Shown: positions 24,864 through 33,091 of the stretch, one piece after another | Layout of the letters: the number at the start of each line of letters is the position of its first letter | Position numbering within the stretch: the first letter of the stretch is position 1 | Source of the DNA: Streptomyces sp. NBC_00690 | Lineage (GTDB): Bacteria; Actinomycetota; Actinomycetes; Streptomycetales; Streptomycetaceae | Reading direction: 5' to 3' | Length of the DNA stretch: 64,000 nucleotides | NCBI RefSeq assembly: GCF_036226685.1 | Contig: NZ_CP109009.1 | Coordinates: 2,046,001 to 2,110,000, forward strand | Made by a program: the position numbers and the translations under genes | Notes under the pieces: generated by a model | What the model was told of the DNA's origin: nothing | The model's database searches: none | Seen by the model: only the letters and a program-made list of their open reading frames with translations

Positions 24864-25942
24864 GAGCTCCCCTTGCTGAGTGCGTAGCGATTGGCCGGCC
24901 GGGCGAGCCCGAGGTGTTCGCGGAGGGTTCCGCCGGGGTGGAAGGTGCGGAACACACTGCGGTGCTGGAGGAGCGCGACGGTTCCGTTGACGATGCGTTC
25001 GAGATCGCGGTGGGGTGCGATGGGGGCCAGGTGGAAGCCGTCCACGGCGTCCGCGGCGTACCAGCGGGCGATCAACTCGGCGAGTTCCACCGGGCCGCCG
25101 CTGTAGTGGGAGCCCGGGGTGGTGAGCCGGGGTCCGCAGGAGTAGCCGCCCAGCCCCGGTTCCGGCCTCGGCTCGCTCTCGCCGAGGTCGACCGCGAGCG
25201 AGAGCAGGACCCGCAGGGACGACGGGTCACGCCCATGCGTTTCGGCGTCCTGGTGGAGTGCCGTCCGCAGAGCCGCTGCCTGCTCCGGCGATGAGGCCCT
25301 GATGAGGACCACGTCGGCGTGCCGGGCGGCCGTACGACGGCCTTCGTCGCCCGCTCCGGTGATGTCGATGGCGGTGACCGGTCGGCCCTGGGGCGGCCGG
25401 GGCACGGTGGAAGGGCCGCGGACGCTGAACCGAGTGCCTTCGAAGTCGACGTGGTGCAGTTTCGATCTGTCGACGTATCGACCGGTCTCCTTGTCGTGGA
25501 TCTCGGCGCCGTCCTCCCAGCTGTCCCAGAGCCGGGCCACGGCGTCGGCGACCTCACCCGCCTCCCGCCACAGTTCGTCGGTGGGGGCGGCGGGGCGGCG
25601 GCCGAAGAGACGGGCCTCCGCCTGGGTCGGTGAGACCCCCACCCCCCACCCCGCCCGGCCGCGACTGACCCAGTCCAACGTGGCCACGGCCGTGGAGACG
25701 TGGAAGGGCTCGGTGTGCGTGGTCGTGACCGTGGGCACCAGGCCGATGCGCCGGGTGGCGGGGGCGACACGGGCGAGTACGGCCAGGGCGTCGAGGCCCG
25801 GGCGGGCGAACGAGTCACCGAGGGTGACGAAGTCCAGGGTGCCGCGCTCGGCGAGGGTGACAAGGTCGGTGTAGTGATCGGCGTCGTACCGAGCCGGGCC
25901 GTCGAGCGCGACGGCCAGGTGCAGCGAACGGGTGCGTGACAT
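24860..25942 (-). CDS. Luciferase-like (LLM) flavin-dependent oxidoreductase
   Basis: A 360-residue TIM-barrel LLM-class oxidoreductase and first gene of a three-gene operon. It starts SLHLAVALDGPARYD, has LAERGTLDFVTLGDSF, the barrel strand GLVPTVTTTHTEPFHVSTA, LDWVSRGRAGWGVGVSP, and the C-terminal FRTFHPGGTLREHLGLARP, which closely echoes the end of the next protein (FRTRYSGTTLRSHLGLTEP). The two are therefore distant duplicates that may act in sequence or as a pair. Either FMN or F420 could be the cofactor; similarity to its NtaA-type neighbour favours FMN. The promoter lies in the repeat-containing region upstream. Confidence 0.87.
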   Translation of the reverse strand: MSRTRSLHLAVALDGPARYDADHYTDLVTLAERGTLDFVTLGDSFARPGLDALAVLARVAPATRRIGLVPTVTTTHTEPFHVSTAVATLDWVSRGRAGWGVGVSPTQAEARLFGRRPAAPTDELWREAGEVADAVARLWDSWEDGAEIHDKETGRYVDRSKLHHVDFEGTRFSVRGPSTVPRPPQGRPVTAIDITGAGDEGRRTAARHADVVLIRASSPEQAAALRTALHQDAETHGRDPSSLRVLLSLAVDLGESEPRPEPGLGGYSCGPRLTTPGSHYSGGPVELAELIARWYAADAVDGFHLAPIAPHRDLERIVNGTVALLQHRSVFRTFHPGGTLREHLGLARPANRYALSKGSS

Positions 25943-26642
25943 GGGGATGCCTTTCCGGATGGTCGTTCCAGGACGGGCGTGGAAGCGAAGGTCGTGCTGC
26001 CGCGATCGGGCCGAGGGCTCGTCCCGGGGTGTACGGGGTCGCCGGTCCGTCGTTCAGCCCCGTGGGTGCGGGGCAGAACGACGGGTGTACGCGAACAGGG
26101 GGTGACTCGACTCCCGCGCCTGGTCGGGGCGTGGAGACGTTCTGCATGGCTGAGTTGCCCTGAGTTGCCGTGAACTGCTCTGAACTGCTCTGCGTGGCTT
26201 GAGGTGACACGGAGAGCTTTGGGGGACTCCGGGTGGCTCAACAAGACGCGGGCCGGGGAGAGCCCGAGGCACGGCGGGTGGTGCGGTTCGCCTCAGGAGG
26301 TGGGCCGAGAGCGACGGCCCCTCAGCCGTGGCGGCGCTACACGACCGGGTGCCGGCGTCATATCACCGGGTGGGAGGGGCTCCCCCGTCGCATGGGTCGA
26401 CGGCGGCGTTCCCGACGCCCGGGCCGGGGTGCGCCCTGCGGCGGGGACGCCGGGGTGGCGCCGGGATGGTGAGCACCGGCGTGGATGCGGTCGTTCGGCC
26501 GGGCGGTGTGCCGTCCAGGTCTCCGAACACGCGGCGAGAGGCGCTCGCCCGGCGGTTCTGATCGGACGCCGAATGTCGACCGCACGCCCCTCGGTCATCG
26601 GTTGGCCACCGGACGCACCGGCAGGCACGAGCCGACGGGCCG
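25943..26642. other. Gene-poor region upstream of the monooxygenase operon
   Basis: About 700 bases without a convincing gene. Open frames here lack codon bias and Shine-Dalgarno sites. It contains the 10-bp tandem repeat at 26151-26190 and presumably the promoter of the leftward operon near its right-hand start. Confidence 0.5.
26151..26190. repeat. Four tandem 10-bp repeats
   Basis: Four consecutive decamers: TGAGTTGCCC, TGAGTTGCCG, TGAACTGCTC and TGAACTGCTC. The consensus is TGARYTGCYS at exact 10-base periodicity, one helical turn. They are flanked by the related ends TGCATGGC and TGCGTGGC. They lie about 210 bases before the monooxygenase operon start and could form a multi-site operator or be a simple tandem duplication. 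Confidence 0.6.
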
Positions 26643-26900
26643 ATGAGGGTGGGCGCATCGGAGTCTGTTGCTCAGCAGAACTGCTGGAAGGAGGGCGGGG
26701 AACACGGCCATGGCAAAGGCTCCGTCGATACGGGACCGATCTCGGAGTTCGTCTTCACCCAACACACGGGCAGCGTGGAGCCTGCGCACCGGGTGGAACC
26801 GGTGCCGTGGAACGACGCGCGATGGGCCGCGCCCCTCAGCACGACCTGGTCCGAGGCTGAGGGTGGCGACGGTCCGCTGTCAAGGCTGTCCATACTGTGA
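26643..26900 (+). CDS. Doubtful small ORF or gene remnant
   Basis: An 85-codon frame whose second half (ISEFVFTQHTGSVEPAHRV, EPVPWNDARWAAPL) has G/C third-position bias and a protein-like composition, unlike the surrounding sequence. The first 25 codons are less biased. AAGGAGG occurs near 26686, but it leads to an ATG in another frame, which looks non-coding. It may be the remnant of a decayed gene or a short unrecognised protein. I recognise no family. Confidence 0.25.
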   Translation: MRVGASESVAQQNCWKEGGEHGHGKGSVDTGPISEFVFTQHTGSVEPAHRVEPVPWNDARWAAPLSTTWSEAEGGDGPLSRLSIL

Positions 26901-27306
26901 GCGCTTTGTCTCACGGCAGTTGACGCACCGTGGGATGCCTGTTCCACTTGGGCCATGTATCGACAGCGGTTGCTGGTCAGGCGCTCCCACATCGACTTCG
27001 GTCATGTGTGGTCCGCGTCCTGTTGACCCCACCGTGTTGTCTCATTGGGCGCCGCTATGGCTGCCTTGTCCCCTGTGTCGTCCAGCGTCCGTGATCGATG
27101 CCGTTCATGCTCTTCGACGGTGACGGTTCGGCGCCCCTTCCCTCTGGACCGGCCCCGGGATGCTCGTACTTCACCCACCGCACGACGCGCACCCTCCCTC
27201 CCCTCAGCTCGTCCTTGCTCGATCGGCAACCGCCCGCCGCGGATCCATCACGCGGTAGGCGGCTTTCGCCTGTCCGCGTGGCTCGGCTGCCGCTGATCCG
27301 TCAGTC
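26901..27306. other. Intergenic region before the DUF5685 gene
   Basis: About 400 bases with mixed codon signals in every frame, lower GC than average, and no hairpin or repeat I can support. It follows the doubtful small ORF and ends at the stop of the leftward DUF5685 gene. Confidence 0.35.
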
Positions 27307-28527
27307 TCAGGAGCAGCAGCAGCCGTCGCAGTTGCAGTCCGGGCAGTCGGCGTCCCGGCAGCACCCCTGGCGCTTCTTGCGCGACCAGGGCCCCTCGTAC
27401 TCCTTGGCGCAGCACATCTGGCAGGTGCAGAAGAGGTACGTGAACATGCCGCAGCCGGGCAGGAACGAGCGTGGGCGCGGGCGCGGTGGCTCTCCACCGA
27501 AGTACGGGGACGAGCCACCGCCCGGACCGCCTGGACCGCCCGGAGCTCCGCCGCCGTGTGCACCGCCAGCGGGCCCGCCCGCGAACGGGTTTCCCCCGTA
27601 CGGACCGGCGCCGTAGCCGTCCTGAGGGCGCCCCGGGCCGGGCACGGCCGACTGGCCCTGGTGGGAGCAGGAGACCGTGCCGAACGCACGGTCCACGGCG
27701 GCGGCCAACTCATGGGCGAGCAGCACATGGACCAGTCGGTCGTCCGTGAACCGGGCATCCCGTAGGGCCAGGCGGACCCCGTGGACGGCGTCGTCGGCGA
27801 GCCTGCGCGCTTCCGTCAGGGGGGTGCGGGTCGCGGTGAGCGGATTCCACGCTCCTGACGCGGCATCGGCCTGCTGGTCCTCCACCGCGTCCAGCAGATG
27901 GGCGAGGCGGCCGAAGAGCCGCCCCGCCTCGGCCAGCGGTGCTTCGTTGTGGGGCTGCCCGGCGAGTACGGCGGTGTGGGCGAAGGCGGCGGCGGTGGCG
28001 GTCTCCGTGGGCTCGGTGACGGTGAGCAGGGAGGTGCCGGGGCCGGCGAGCGCCTCGATCTCCGGTTGTCGGTCGACGGCGTCGAGGAGGACGGCCGTGT
28101 CGAAGCCGAGGTCCGCACCGGCTTTGGCGCCTGCGCGGTCCCACCCGCGGGCGACCTTGCGCGCGGCGGCGGCGATGGGTCGGCGGGCCAGCAGCCCGTC
28201 CCGGTCGGCGACGTGGTCGCGCACCTTGGCCGAGGCCAGTACGAGGGAGACGGCGGCGGCGAGCCGCGCCCCCTCGCCACGGGCGACGGGGGTGGTCCGC
28301 ATGGCGCGCAGGGGACAGGGTCCCGCCGTACGGCGCGCGTCCGGGGTGCGCTCGGACTGAGCTTCCGTCAGAACCGAGACGATCAGACCGTCGTAGTTGG
28401 TGACCACCCGGGCGAACTGACCGTGGTCCGCGCGCAGTGCCAGGCAGAGCCCGCACAGATGCGCCATCCACTCCGTCTTGAGACGTTCCGTCAGACGGTG
28501 GCTACAGGGCCTGACTATGCCAAACAT
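27307..28527 (-). CDS. DUF5685-family protein with Cys-rich C-terminus
   Basis: A 406-residue Streptomyces-type DUF5685 protein. The N-terminus MFGIVRPCSHRLTERLKTEW, with LCGLCLALRADHGQFARV, is diagnostic and places several cysteines early. An alpha-helical body reaches about residue 290 (LLAHELAAAVDRAFG). A Gly/Pro-rich linker (GGNPFAGGPAGGAHGGGAPG) follows, then a positively charged tail with around sixteen cysteines in the last 50 residues, ending CPDCNCDGCCCS. The cysteine clusters suggest metal or iron-sulfur binding. It is divergent from sflA, a pairing I recall from other Streptomyces genomes. The function is unknown. Confidence 0.85.
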   Translation of the reverse strand: MFGIVRPCSHRLTERLKTEWMAHLCGLCLALRADHGQFARVVTNYDGLIVSVLTEAQSERTPDARRTAGPCPLRAMRTTPVARGEGARLAAAVSLVLASAKVRDHVADRDGLLARRPIAAAARKVARGWDRAGAKAGADLGFDTAVLLDAVDRQPEIEALAGPGTSLLTVTEPTETATAAAFAHTAVLAGQPHNEAPLAEAGRLFGRLAHLLDAVEDQQADAASGAWNPLTATRTPLTEARRLADDAVHGVRLALRDARFTDDRLVHVLLAHELAAAVDRAFGTVSCSHQGQSAVPGPGRPQDGYGAGPYGGNPFAGGPAGGAHGGGAPGGPGGPGGGSSPYFGGEPPRPRPRSFLPGCGMFTYLFCTCQMCCAKEYEGPWSRKKRQGCCRDADCPDCNCDGCCCS

Positions 28528-28825
28528 GGCGATCCCCCGTGAATCGTTTCAGCAGTGCGAACGCATCGTAACCAGCGGGCCGAACGGTCGGTTCACCCAT
28601 CCGTCCCCCACATCACCCATCTGGCCCGAGATTTATATTTTGAGCTGATGACCGCCCTTGTACAGGAAGAACTCTGACGAATCACCACATCTTCTGCACC
28701 AGTACCGTCACGAAACCTCTGCGCGGCGACTATCCACTTGGCGCTCCATCCGCATGATGGACGAGCATGGGGACAGGAAAGACAAGAGACCGCTAGTGAG
28801 CGGACCGCAGTGGAAGGAGGCGTCG
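28528..28825. promoter_or_regulatory. Divergent promoter region between DUF5685 and sflA
   Basis: 298 bases between divergent genes. A notably A/T-rich segment at about 28630-28645 (TTTATATTTTGAG) is exceptional for this DNA and probably marks a promoter. An open frame runs upstream of sflA to 28658, but GGAAGGAGG directly precedes the ATG at 28826. Confidence 0.45.
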
Positions 28826-29275
28826 ATGGGATCTGTGCGCAAGGCCAGCGCCTGGCTGGGACTCGTCGAAGACAACGACGAGCGTTACTACGGCGATGAC
28901 TACGCCGAGTACGCCGAGGGCGCCGATACGGGTGATGCCTGGGTAACCGACCCCCGGGTGCGGGTGGCCGCCTCCGACTCCGTCCAGGAGGAACAGAGCC
29001 GCAGGATCGCCACGGTCTCGCCCTCCTGCTTCCGGGACGCCCGCGGTATCGGGGAGTTGTTCCGGGACGGCGTGCCGGTCATCGTCAACCTCACCGCGCT
29101 GGACTCCCCCGACGCCAAGCGCGTGGTGGACTTCTGCGCGGGGCTGACGTTCGGCCTGAAGGGTTCCATCGAGCGGGTGGCCGCCCGGGTCTTCCTGTTG
29201 AGCCCGGCGCACACCGATGTCGTCAACGCCGAGCCCGCGGGACGCGCACAGGACGGCTTCTACAACCAGAGCTGA
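28826..29275 (+). CDS. sflA: SepF-like protein SflA
   Basis: A 149-residue SepF-family protein. The N-terminus [21 protein letters not shown] is the membrane-targeting amphipathic helix plus acidic stretch. The SepF/DUF552 core begins [20 protein letters not shown] and runs through [40 protein letters not shown] and PAHTDV. True SepF ties FtsZ to the membrane; the shorter Streptomyces paralogues SflA and SflB have been linked to keeping FtsZ and DivIVA correctly placed during sporulation. I assign sflA by the neighbourhood (DUF5685 and acyl-CoA dehydrogenase) recalled from S. coelicolor SCO1749; SflB is the alternative. The start is fixed by GGAAGGAGG six bases before the ATG. Confidence 0.85.
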   Translation: MGSVRKASAWLGLVEDNDERYYGDDYAEYAEGADTGDAWVTDPRVRVAASDSVQEEQSRRIATVSPSCFRDARGIGELFRDGVPVIVNLTALDSPDAKRVVDFCAGLTFGLKGSIERVAARVFLLSPAHTDVVNAEPAGRAQDGFYNQS

Positions 29276-29347
29276 GCAGGGCGGTCGCCGACCGGTCCCC
29301 GAGCCGCCGCGGTCGCACACCGATCGGCCCCCGACAGGCGCTTCGCG

Positions 29348-29378
29348 CGCCGCTGGGAGCCGGCCGGTCCCAGCGGCG
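29348..29378. terminator. Bidirectional hairpin between sflA and the acyl-CoA dehydrogenase gene
   Basis: A perfect 11-bp inverted repeat (CGCCGCTGGGA / TCCCAGCGGCG) with a 9-base loop lies between two convergent stops, 12 bases from the leftward one. Confidence 0.7.
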
Positions 29379-29390
29379 TGGCGCACGGGC

Positions 29391-30581
29391 TCACCGGAAG
29401 GCGTCGAGCCCGGTGAGCGCCTTGCCGAGGACGAGTTGGTGCATTTCCACCGTGCCCTCGTAGGTGAGAACCGACTCCAGATTGGTCGCGTGGCGCATCA
29501 CGGGGTACTCCAGGGAGATCCCGTTGGCCCCCAGGATCGTGCGGGCGGTACGGCAGATCTCGATCGCCTCCCGCACATTGTTGAGCTTGCCGAAGCTGAT
29601 CTGCTCCGGACGGAGCCGACCGGCGTCCATCCGCGCGCCCAGGTGGTGGGCGAGCAGGATGCCCTTGTGGAGTTCCAGCGCCATGTCGGCGAGCTTGGCC
29701 TGCGTCAGTTGGAAGCCGCCGATGGGCTTGCCGAACTGCTCCCGCGTACGGGAGTAGTCGAGAGCGCACTCGAAGCTCGCGCGGGCCGCGCCCATGGCGC
29801 CCCAGACGATGCCGTAGCGGGCATGGCTGAGACAGCTCAGCGGGCCCTTGAGGCCGGTGACTGCGGGGAGTACGGCATCCGCGGGCAGCCGGACCTCGTC
29901 CATGACCAACTCGCTGGTGACGCTGGCGCGCAGCGACCACTTGTGCTTGATCTCTGGGGCGGAGAATCCGGGAGCGTCCGTGGGGACCACGAAGCCCCGG
30001 ATGCCGTCGTCGGTCTGGGCCCAGACGACCGCCACGCCGGCCACTGATCCATTGGTGATCCACATCTTGCGTCCGGTCAGCACCCAGTCCGTGCCGTCCC
30101 GCTTCGCGTGGGTGCGCATGGCCGCGGGGTCGGAGCCGTGGTCGGGTTCGGTGAGCCCGAAGCAGCCGATCGTCTCGCCCGCTGCCATCGAAGGCAGCCA
30201 GTGCTGCTTCTGCTCCTCGGACCCGAAGCGGTGGATCGCGTACATGGCCAAGGAGCCCTGGACGGAGACCAGGGACCGAATGCCCGAATCAGCGGCCTCC
30301 AACTCCAGACAGGCCAGTCCGTACTGGACGGCGCTGGCACCGGCGCAGCCGTAGCCCTCCAGGGACATCCCCAGCGCGCCCAGCGCGCCCAGTTCCCTGG
30401 CCAGCTCATGGATGTCGGGCAGTTCCCCGCGCTCGTACCAGTCGGCGACGGACGGCAGTACGCGATCCGCGGCCCAGGTGCGGACGGTGTCGCGGATCGC
30501 TAGGTCTTCGGGGCTCAGGAGCTCGTCGAGACCGAGCGGATCGCGGGGATCGAAGGGGGCGGGCTTGGACGGTGCGGACAT
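29391..30581 (-). CDS. Acyl-CoA dehydrogenase, glutaryl-CoA dehydrogenase-like
   Basis: A 396-residue FAD enzyme that oxidises acyl-CoA thioesters at C2-C3. The flavin/substrate motifs FGLTEPDHGSDP and GRKMWITNGSVAG, DYSRTREQFGKPIGGFQLTQ, and the C-terminal LTYEGTVEMHQLVLGKALTG, which carries the catalytic glutamate in YEGT, are all intact. The last motif and overall length resemble glutaryl-CoA dehydrogenase (lysine/tryptophan catabolism), which also decarboxylates; the sequence alone does not prove that substrate. ATG at 30581 gives the family-typical N-terminus; the longer frame overlaps the exporter gene. It is probably transcribed separately, since the 3' end of the exporter gene lies only 89 bases upstream on the same strand. 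Confidence 0.9.
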   Translation of the reverse strand: MSAPSKPAPFDPRDPLGLDELLSPEDLAIRDTVRTWAADRVLPSVADWYERGELPDIHELARELGALGALGMSLEGYGCAGASAVQYGLACLELEAADSGIRSLVSVQGSLAMYAIHRFGSEEQKQHWLPSMAAGETIGCFGLTEPDHGSDPAAMRTHAKRDGTDWVLTGRKMWITNGSVAGVAVVWAQTDDGIRGFVVPTDAPGFSAPEIKHKWSLRASVTSELVMDEVRLPADAVLPAVTGLKGPLSCLSHARYGIVWGAMGAARASFECALDYSRTREQFGKPIGGFQLTQAKLADMALELHKGILLAHHLGARMDAGRLRPEQISFGKLNNVREAIEICRTARTILGANGISLEYPVMRHATNLESVLTYEGTVEMHQLVLGKALTGLDAFR

Positions 30582-30670
30582 GGGACGGCCTCCGGCAGCA
30601 CTCACAGGGACTCGGAAACAGCGGAACGAAGAAAAACTAGCAGTGCTAGTCTCCGGGCCGACGGTACGGG

Positions 30671-32608
30671 TCAGCGCGTCGTCCGTCCAGACCAGGTCAC
30701 CTCGAAGGGCTCGTGCTCCGATGCACCGCTGACCTCTGTTTCCTCGGCGCATCCGGTGCACTCTGTGTGGTCGGCTTGCTCTGTGTACTTGGCGTGCTTG
30801 GCCTGCTTGGCCTGCTCGGTGTACTCAGCGGGCGCGGCGCCCTTGGCATCCCTGATGTGCTGGGCACCCCTGGCGTCCCTAGCGCCCTTGCCCGCGGCGG
30901 CGGCGTCGACCTCGGGGGCGCATCCGGGGCGCGGAGCCCGTGCCGACTCCGCGCCGGGCCAGGGCACACCGACGTCATCGGGTGCGTTGCGGCGGGCGGG
31001 CACCTGCGCGCCGGCCGATCGCCGATCGAGAGCATCGGATCGCCGGGGCGGTGGACAGTGCTGCTGGGCCTGGGTGCAGTCCATCAACCGGGGCAGCTTC
31101 AGCGCGGCCAGCGCACCGAGGAGCAGGAGCCCCGCACTCACGAGCAGGGTGACGTGGAGACCGTGGACGAAGGACTCCCTGGCCGTGGTGCGCAGCACCT
31201 CGCCGGCCGTGCCTCCGAGCTGGTCCGCCATCCGATACGCACCGCCCAGGGAATGGGACGCGGCTTCGCTCGCCGGCTTCGGGACCCCGTTCAGCGACTC
31301 AAAGGCCGGGGCATAGGCGGCGTTCATGACGCTGCCGAGGAGGGCGATGCCCATCCCCGCACCCAGTTGGTAGGAGGTCTCGCCGATGGCCGCTGCGCCG
31401 CCCGCATGCTCGGGCGGAGCCTCGCTGAGCATCGACTCGTACGCCGCGAACAGGGTGGTCTGGAGTCCGAAGCCGAGCAGGATGAAGCCCGTGGTGAGCA
31501 GGAGGGGACGATCCTGCTGTCCCATCATCATCAGGAGCAGCACGGCCAGGGCGGTGAGCACGAATCCCCACCCGGCCATCTGGCGCGGCCCCACCCGCCG
31601 CAAGGTGTACGAACCGGTGGCCCCGGCGGCCATGGCGGCGAAGGTCAGGGGCAGCAGTCGCAGCCCGGTCTCCATCGGGCCGAGCCCCAGGATGAGCTGG
31701 AGGTACTGGACCGCGATCAACTCCAGTCCCACCAGCGCAAGCATGGCGAGGACGATGCAGCCCACGGAGGTGGAGAAGGTGGCCGTGGCGAACATCCGCA
31801 CGTCGATCAGGGGCTGGGCGCGGCGGCGTTGGCGGCGGACGAACAGCGCGAGCAGCACGGCGCCCACCAGGAGGGGCGCCGCCGTTGCGATGTCGAACGG
31901 GCCCTGCCCCACGCCGAGGCGTTTGACGCCGAGGACCACTCCGAGGACTCCGACTGCGGCCATCAAAGCGCCGAGTACGTCCCAGGGGCCGTCGAAGCCG
32001 CCCCGGGACTCCGGCAGCAGCCAACGGGCCAGCGGCAGTATCACCAGCATCAACGGGATGTTGATCAGGAAGACCGAGCCCCACCAGAAGTTCTCGACCA
32101 GGAAGCCGCCCAGAACCGGACCGGTGGCGGCGCCGACCGCGGCCACCGCGGTCCAGATCCCGATCGCGGTCGCCCGCTCACGCCGGTCGGGGAAGACCGT
32201 CCGGAGTATCGACAGGGTCGCCGGCATGATCATTGCGCCGCCGACGCCGAGCAGTGCGCGCGCCCCGATGAGTATCTCGGGGGTTTCGGCCATCGCCGCC
32301 AGGGCGGACGCCAGACCGAAGATCCCGTAGCCGATCAGCAGGACCAGCCGGCGGCCGATCCGGTCGCCGAGGGTGCCGAAGAGGATGAGCAGGGCTGCGC
32401 AGACCAAGGGGTAGGCATCCACGATCCACAGCAGTTCGACTCCGCTAGGGCGCAGATCTTCGGTGACGGCAGGAACGGCGACGTGGAGCACGGTCGCATC
32501 CACCGCGACCAGGAGCAGACTCACGCACAGGACGAGCAGGACGACCCAGCGGCTCCCACCGCCGCCGATGGCACGCAGACGCGCCACGGCCGTCGTCGTC
32601 CCGGACAT
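30671..32608 (-). CDS. DHA2-type MFS multidrug exporter with unusual hydrophilic tail
   Basis: A 645-residue EmrB/QacA-like proton-driven exporter. About 14 membrane helices run to residue 500. The family motifs are DRIGRRLVLLIGYGIFG (motif A) and WIVDAYPLVCAALLI, with the motif C region GGFLVENFWWGSVFLINIP in helix 5-6. Usual members stop near 500-520 residues; this one has about 140 extra residues, Ala/Arg/Glu-rich and ending in degenerate EYTEQAKQAKHAK-type repeats with scattered cysteines. Substrates are typically toxic cations, dyes or antibiotics. A TetR repressor, the common partner, is not adjacent. Confidence 0.88.
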   Translation of the reverse strand: MSGTTTAVARLRAIGGGGSRWVVLLVLCVSLLLVAVDATVLHVAVPAVTEDLRPSGVELLWIVDAYPLVCAALLILFGTLGDRIGRRLVLLIGYGIFGLASALAAMAETPEILIGARALLGVGGAMIMPATLSILRTVFPDRRERATAIGIWTAVAAVGAATGPVLGGFLVENFWWGSVFLINIPLMLVILPLARWLLPESRGGFDGPWDVLGALMAAVGVLGVVLGVKRLGVGQGPFDIATAAPLLVGAVLLALFVRRQRRRAQPLIDVRMFATATFSTSVGCIVLAMLALVGLELIAVQYLQLILGLGPMETGLRLLPLTFAAMAAGATGSYTLRRVGPRQMAGWGFVLTALAVLLLMMMGQQDRPLLLTTGFILLGFGLQTTLFAAYESMLSEAPPEHAGGAAAIGETSYQLGAGMGIALLGSVMNAAYAPAFESLNGVPKPASEAASHSLGGAYRMADQLGGTAGEVLRTTARESFVHGLHVTLLVSAGLLLLGALAALKLPRLMDCTQAQQHCPPPRRSDALDRRSAGAQVPARRNAPDDVGVPWPGAESARAPRPGCAPEVDAAAAGKGARDARGAQHIRDAKGAAPAEYTEQAKQAKHAKYTEQADHTECTGCAEETEVSGASEHEPFEVTWSGRTTR

Positions 32609-33091
32609 GCACTACCTCCCGTGGTTCCCTCGCGCTCGGCGGGCCAGCCGGGGACGGGGACATCCCTCAGGCGGTCCAGGCATCGACGGGCGAGTGATCC
32701 GTCAGCGTACGCCAGTTCCAGCCGAAGACATGTGGCTCGCTCCCGAACCGTCCGGGGCGCGGTATGTGGCCTCCACCACGCGGGTGCCCAAGCCGTCGGT
32801 CGTCACACGGCCGGGGCGGGCGACAGCGCCGCCGCGGGACGGCGCCGAGAGCGCCCGAGAAGAGCATCACCCAAGATGAGAAAGAATTCATACGACTACC
32901 CAGGGGCGCTGATTTACACCGCAGAAAGGACATTCGACAGAAGGGTCAGTGCAAATGAGACGTGACCCTTGGGGGATTTTCCCGATGGCCTTGAATATCC
33001 CTCATGAGTGAGACCCACTCCACATCACATCGTCATCACAAAGACGCTGGATCGGGCTAGCCAACAGCTCACTCGCTGTAACGTCGATTAG
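32609..33091. other. Intergenic region between exporter and PAP2 phosphatase genes
   Basis: 483 bases between divergent genes. The right half (about 32870-33060) is distinctly less GC-rich, with short A/T runs suited to promoters. No gene, hairpin or repeat is convincing; long frames crossing it are shadows of the exporter. Confidence 0.4.

Noticed and set aside
25943..27306. Possible integrated element or attachment site in the gene-poor stretch
   Set aside because: No integrase, tRNA, direct-repeat boundary or composition shift beyond mildly lower coding bias was found.
30713..32965. A 750-codon rightward frame opposite the MFS exporter
   Set aside because: It is Glu/Gln/Gly-rich antisense reading of membrane helices; the leftward frame has 14 helices and transporter motifs.
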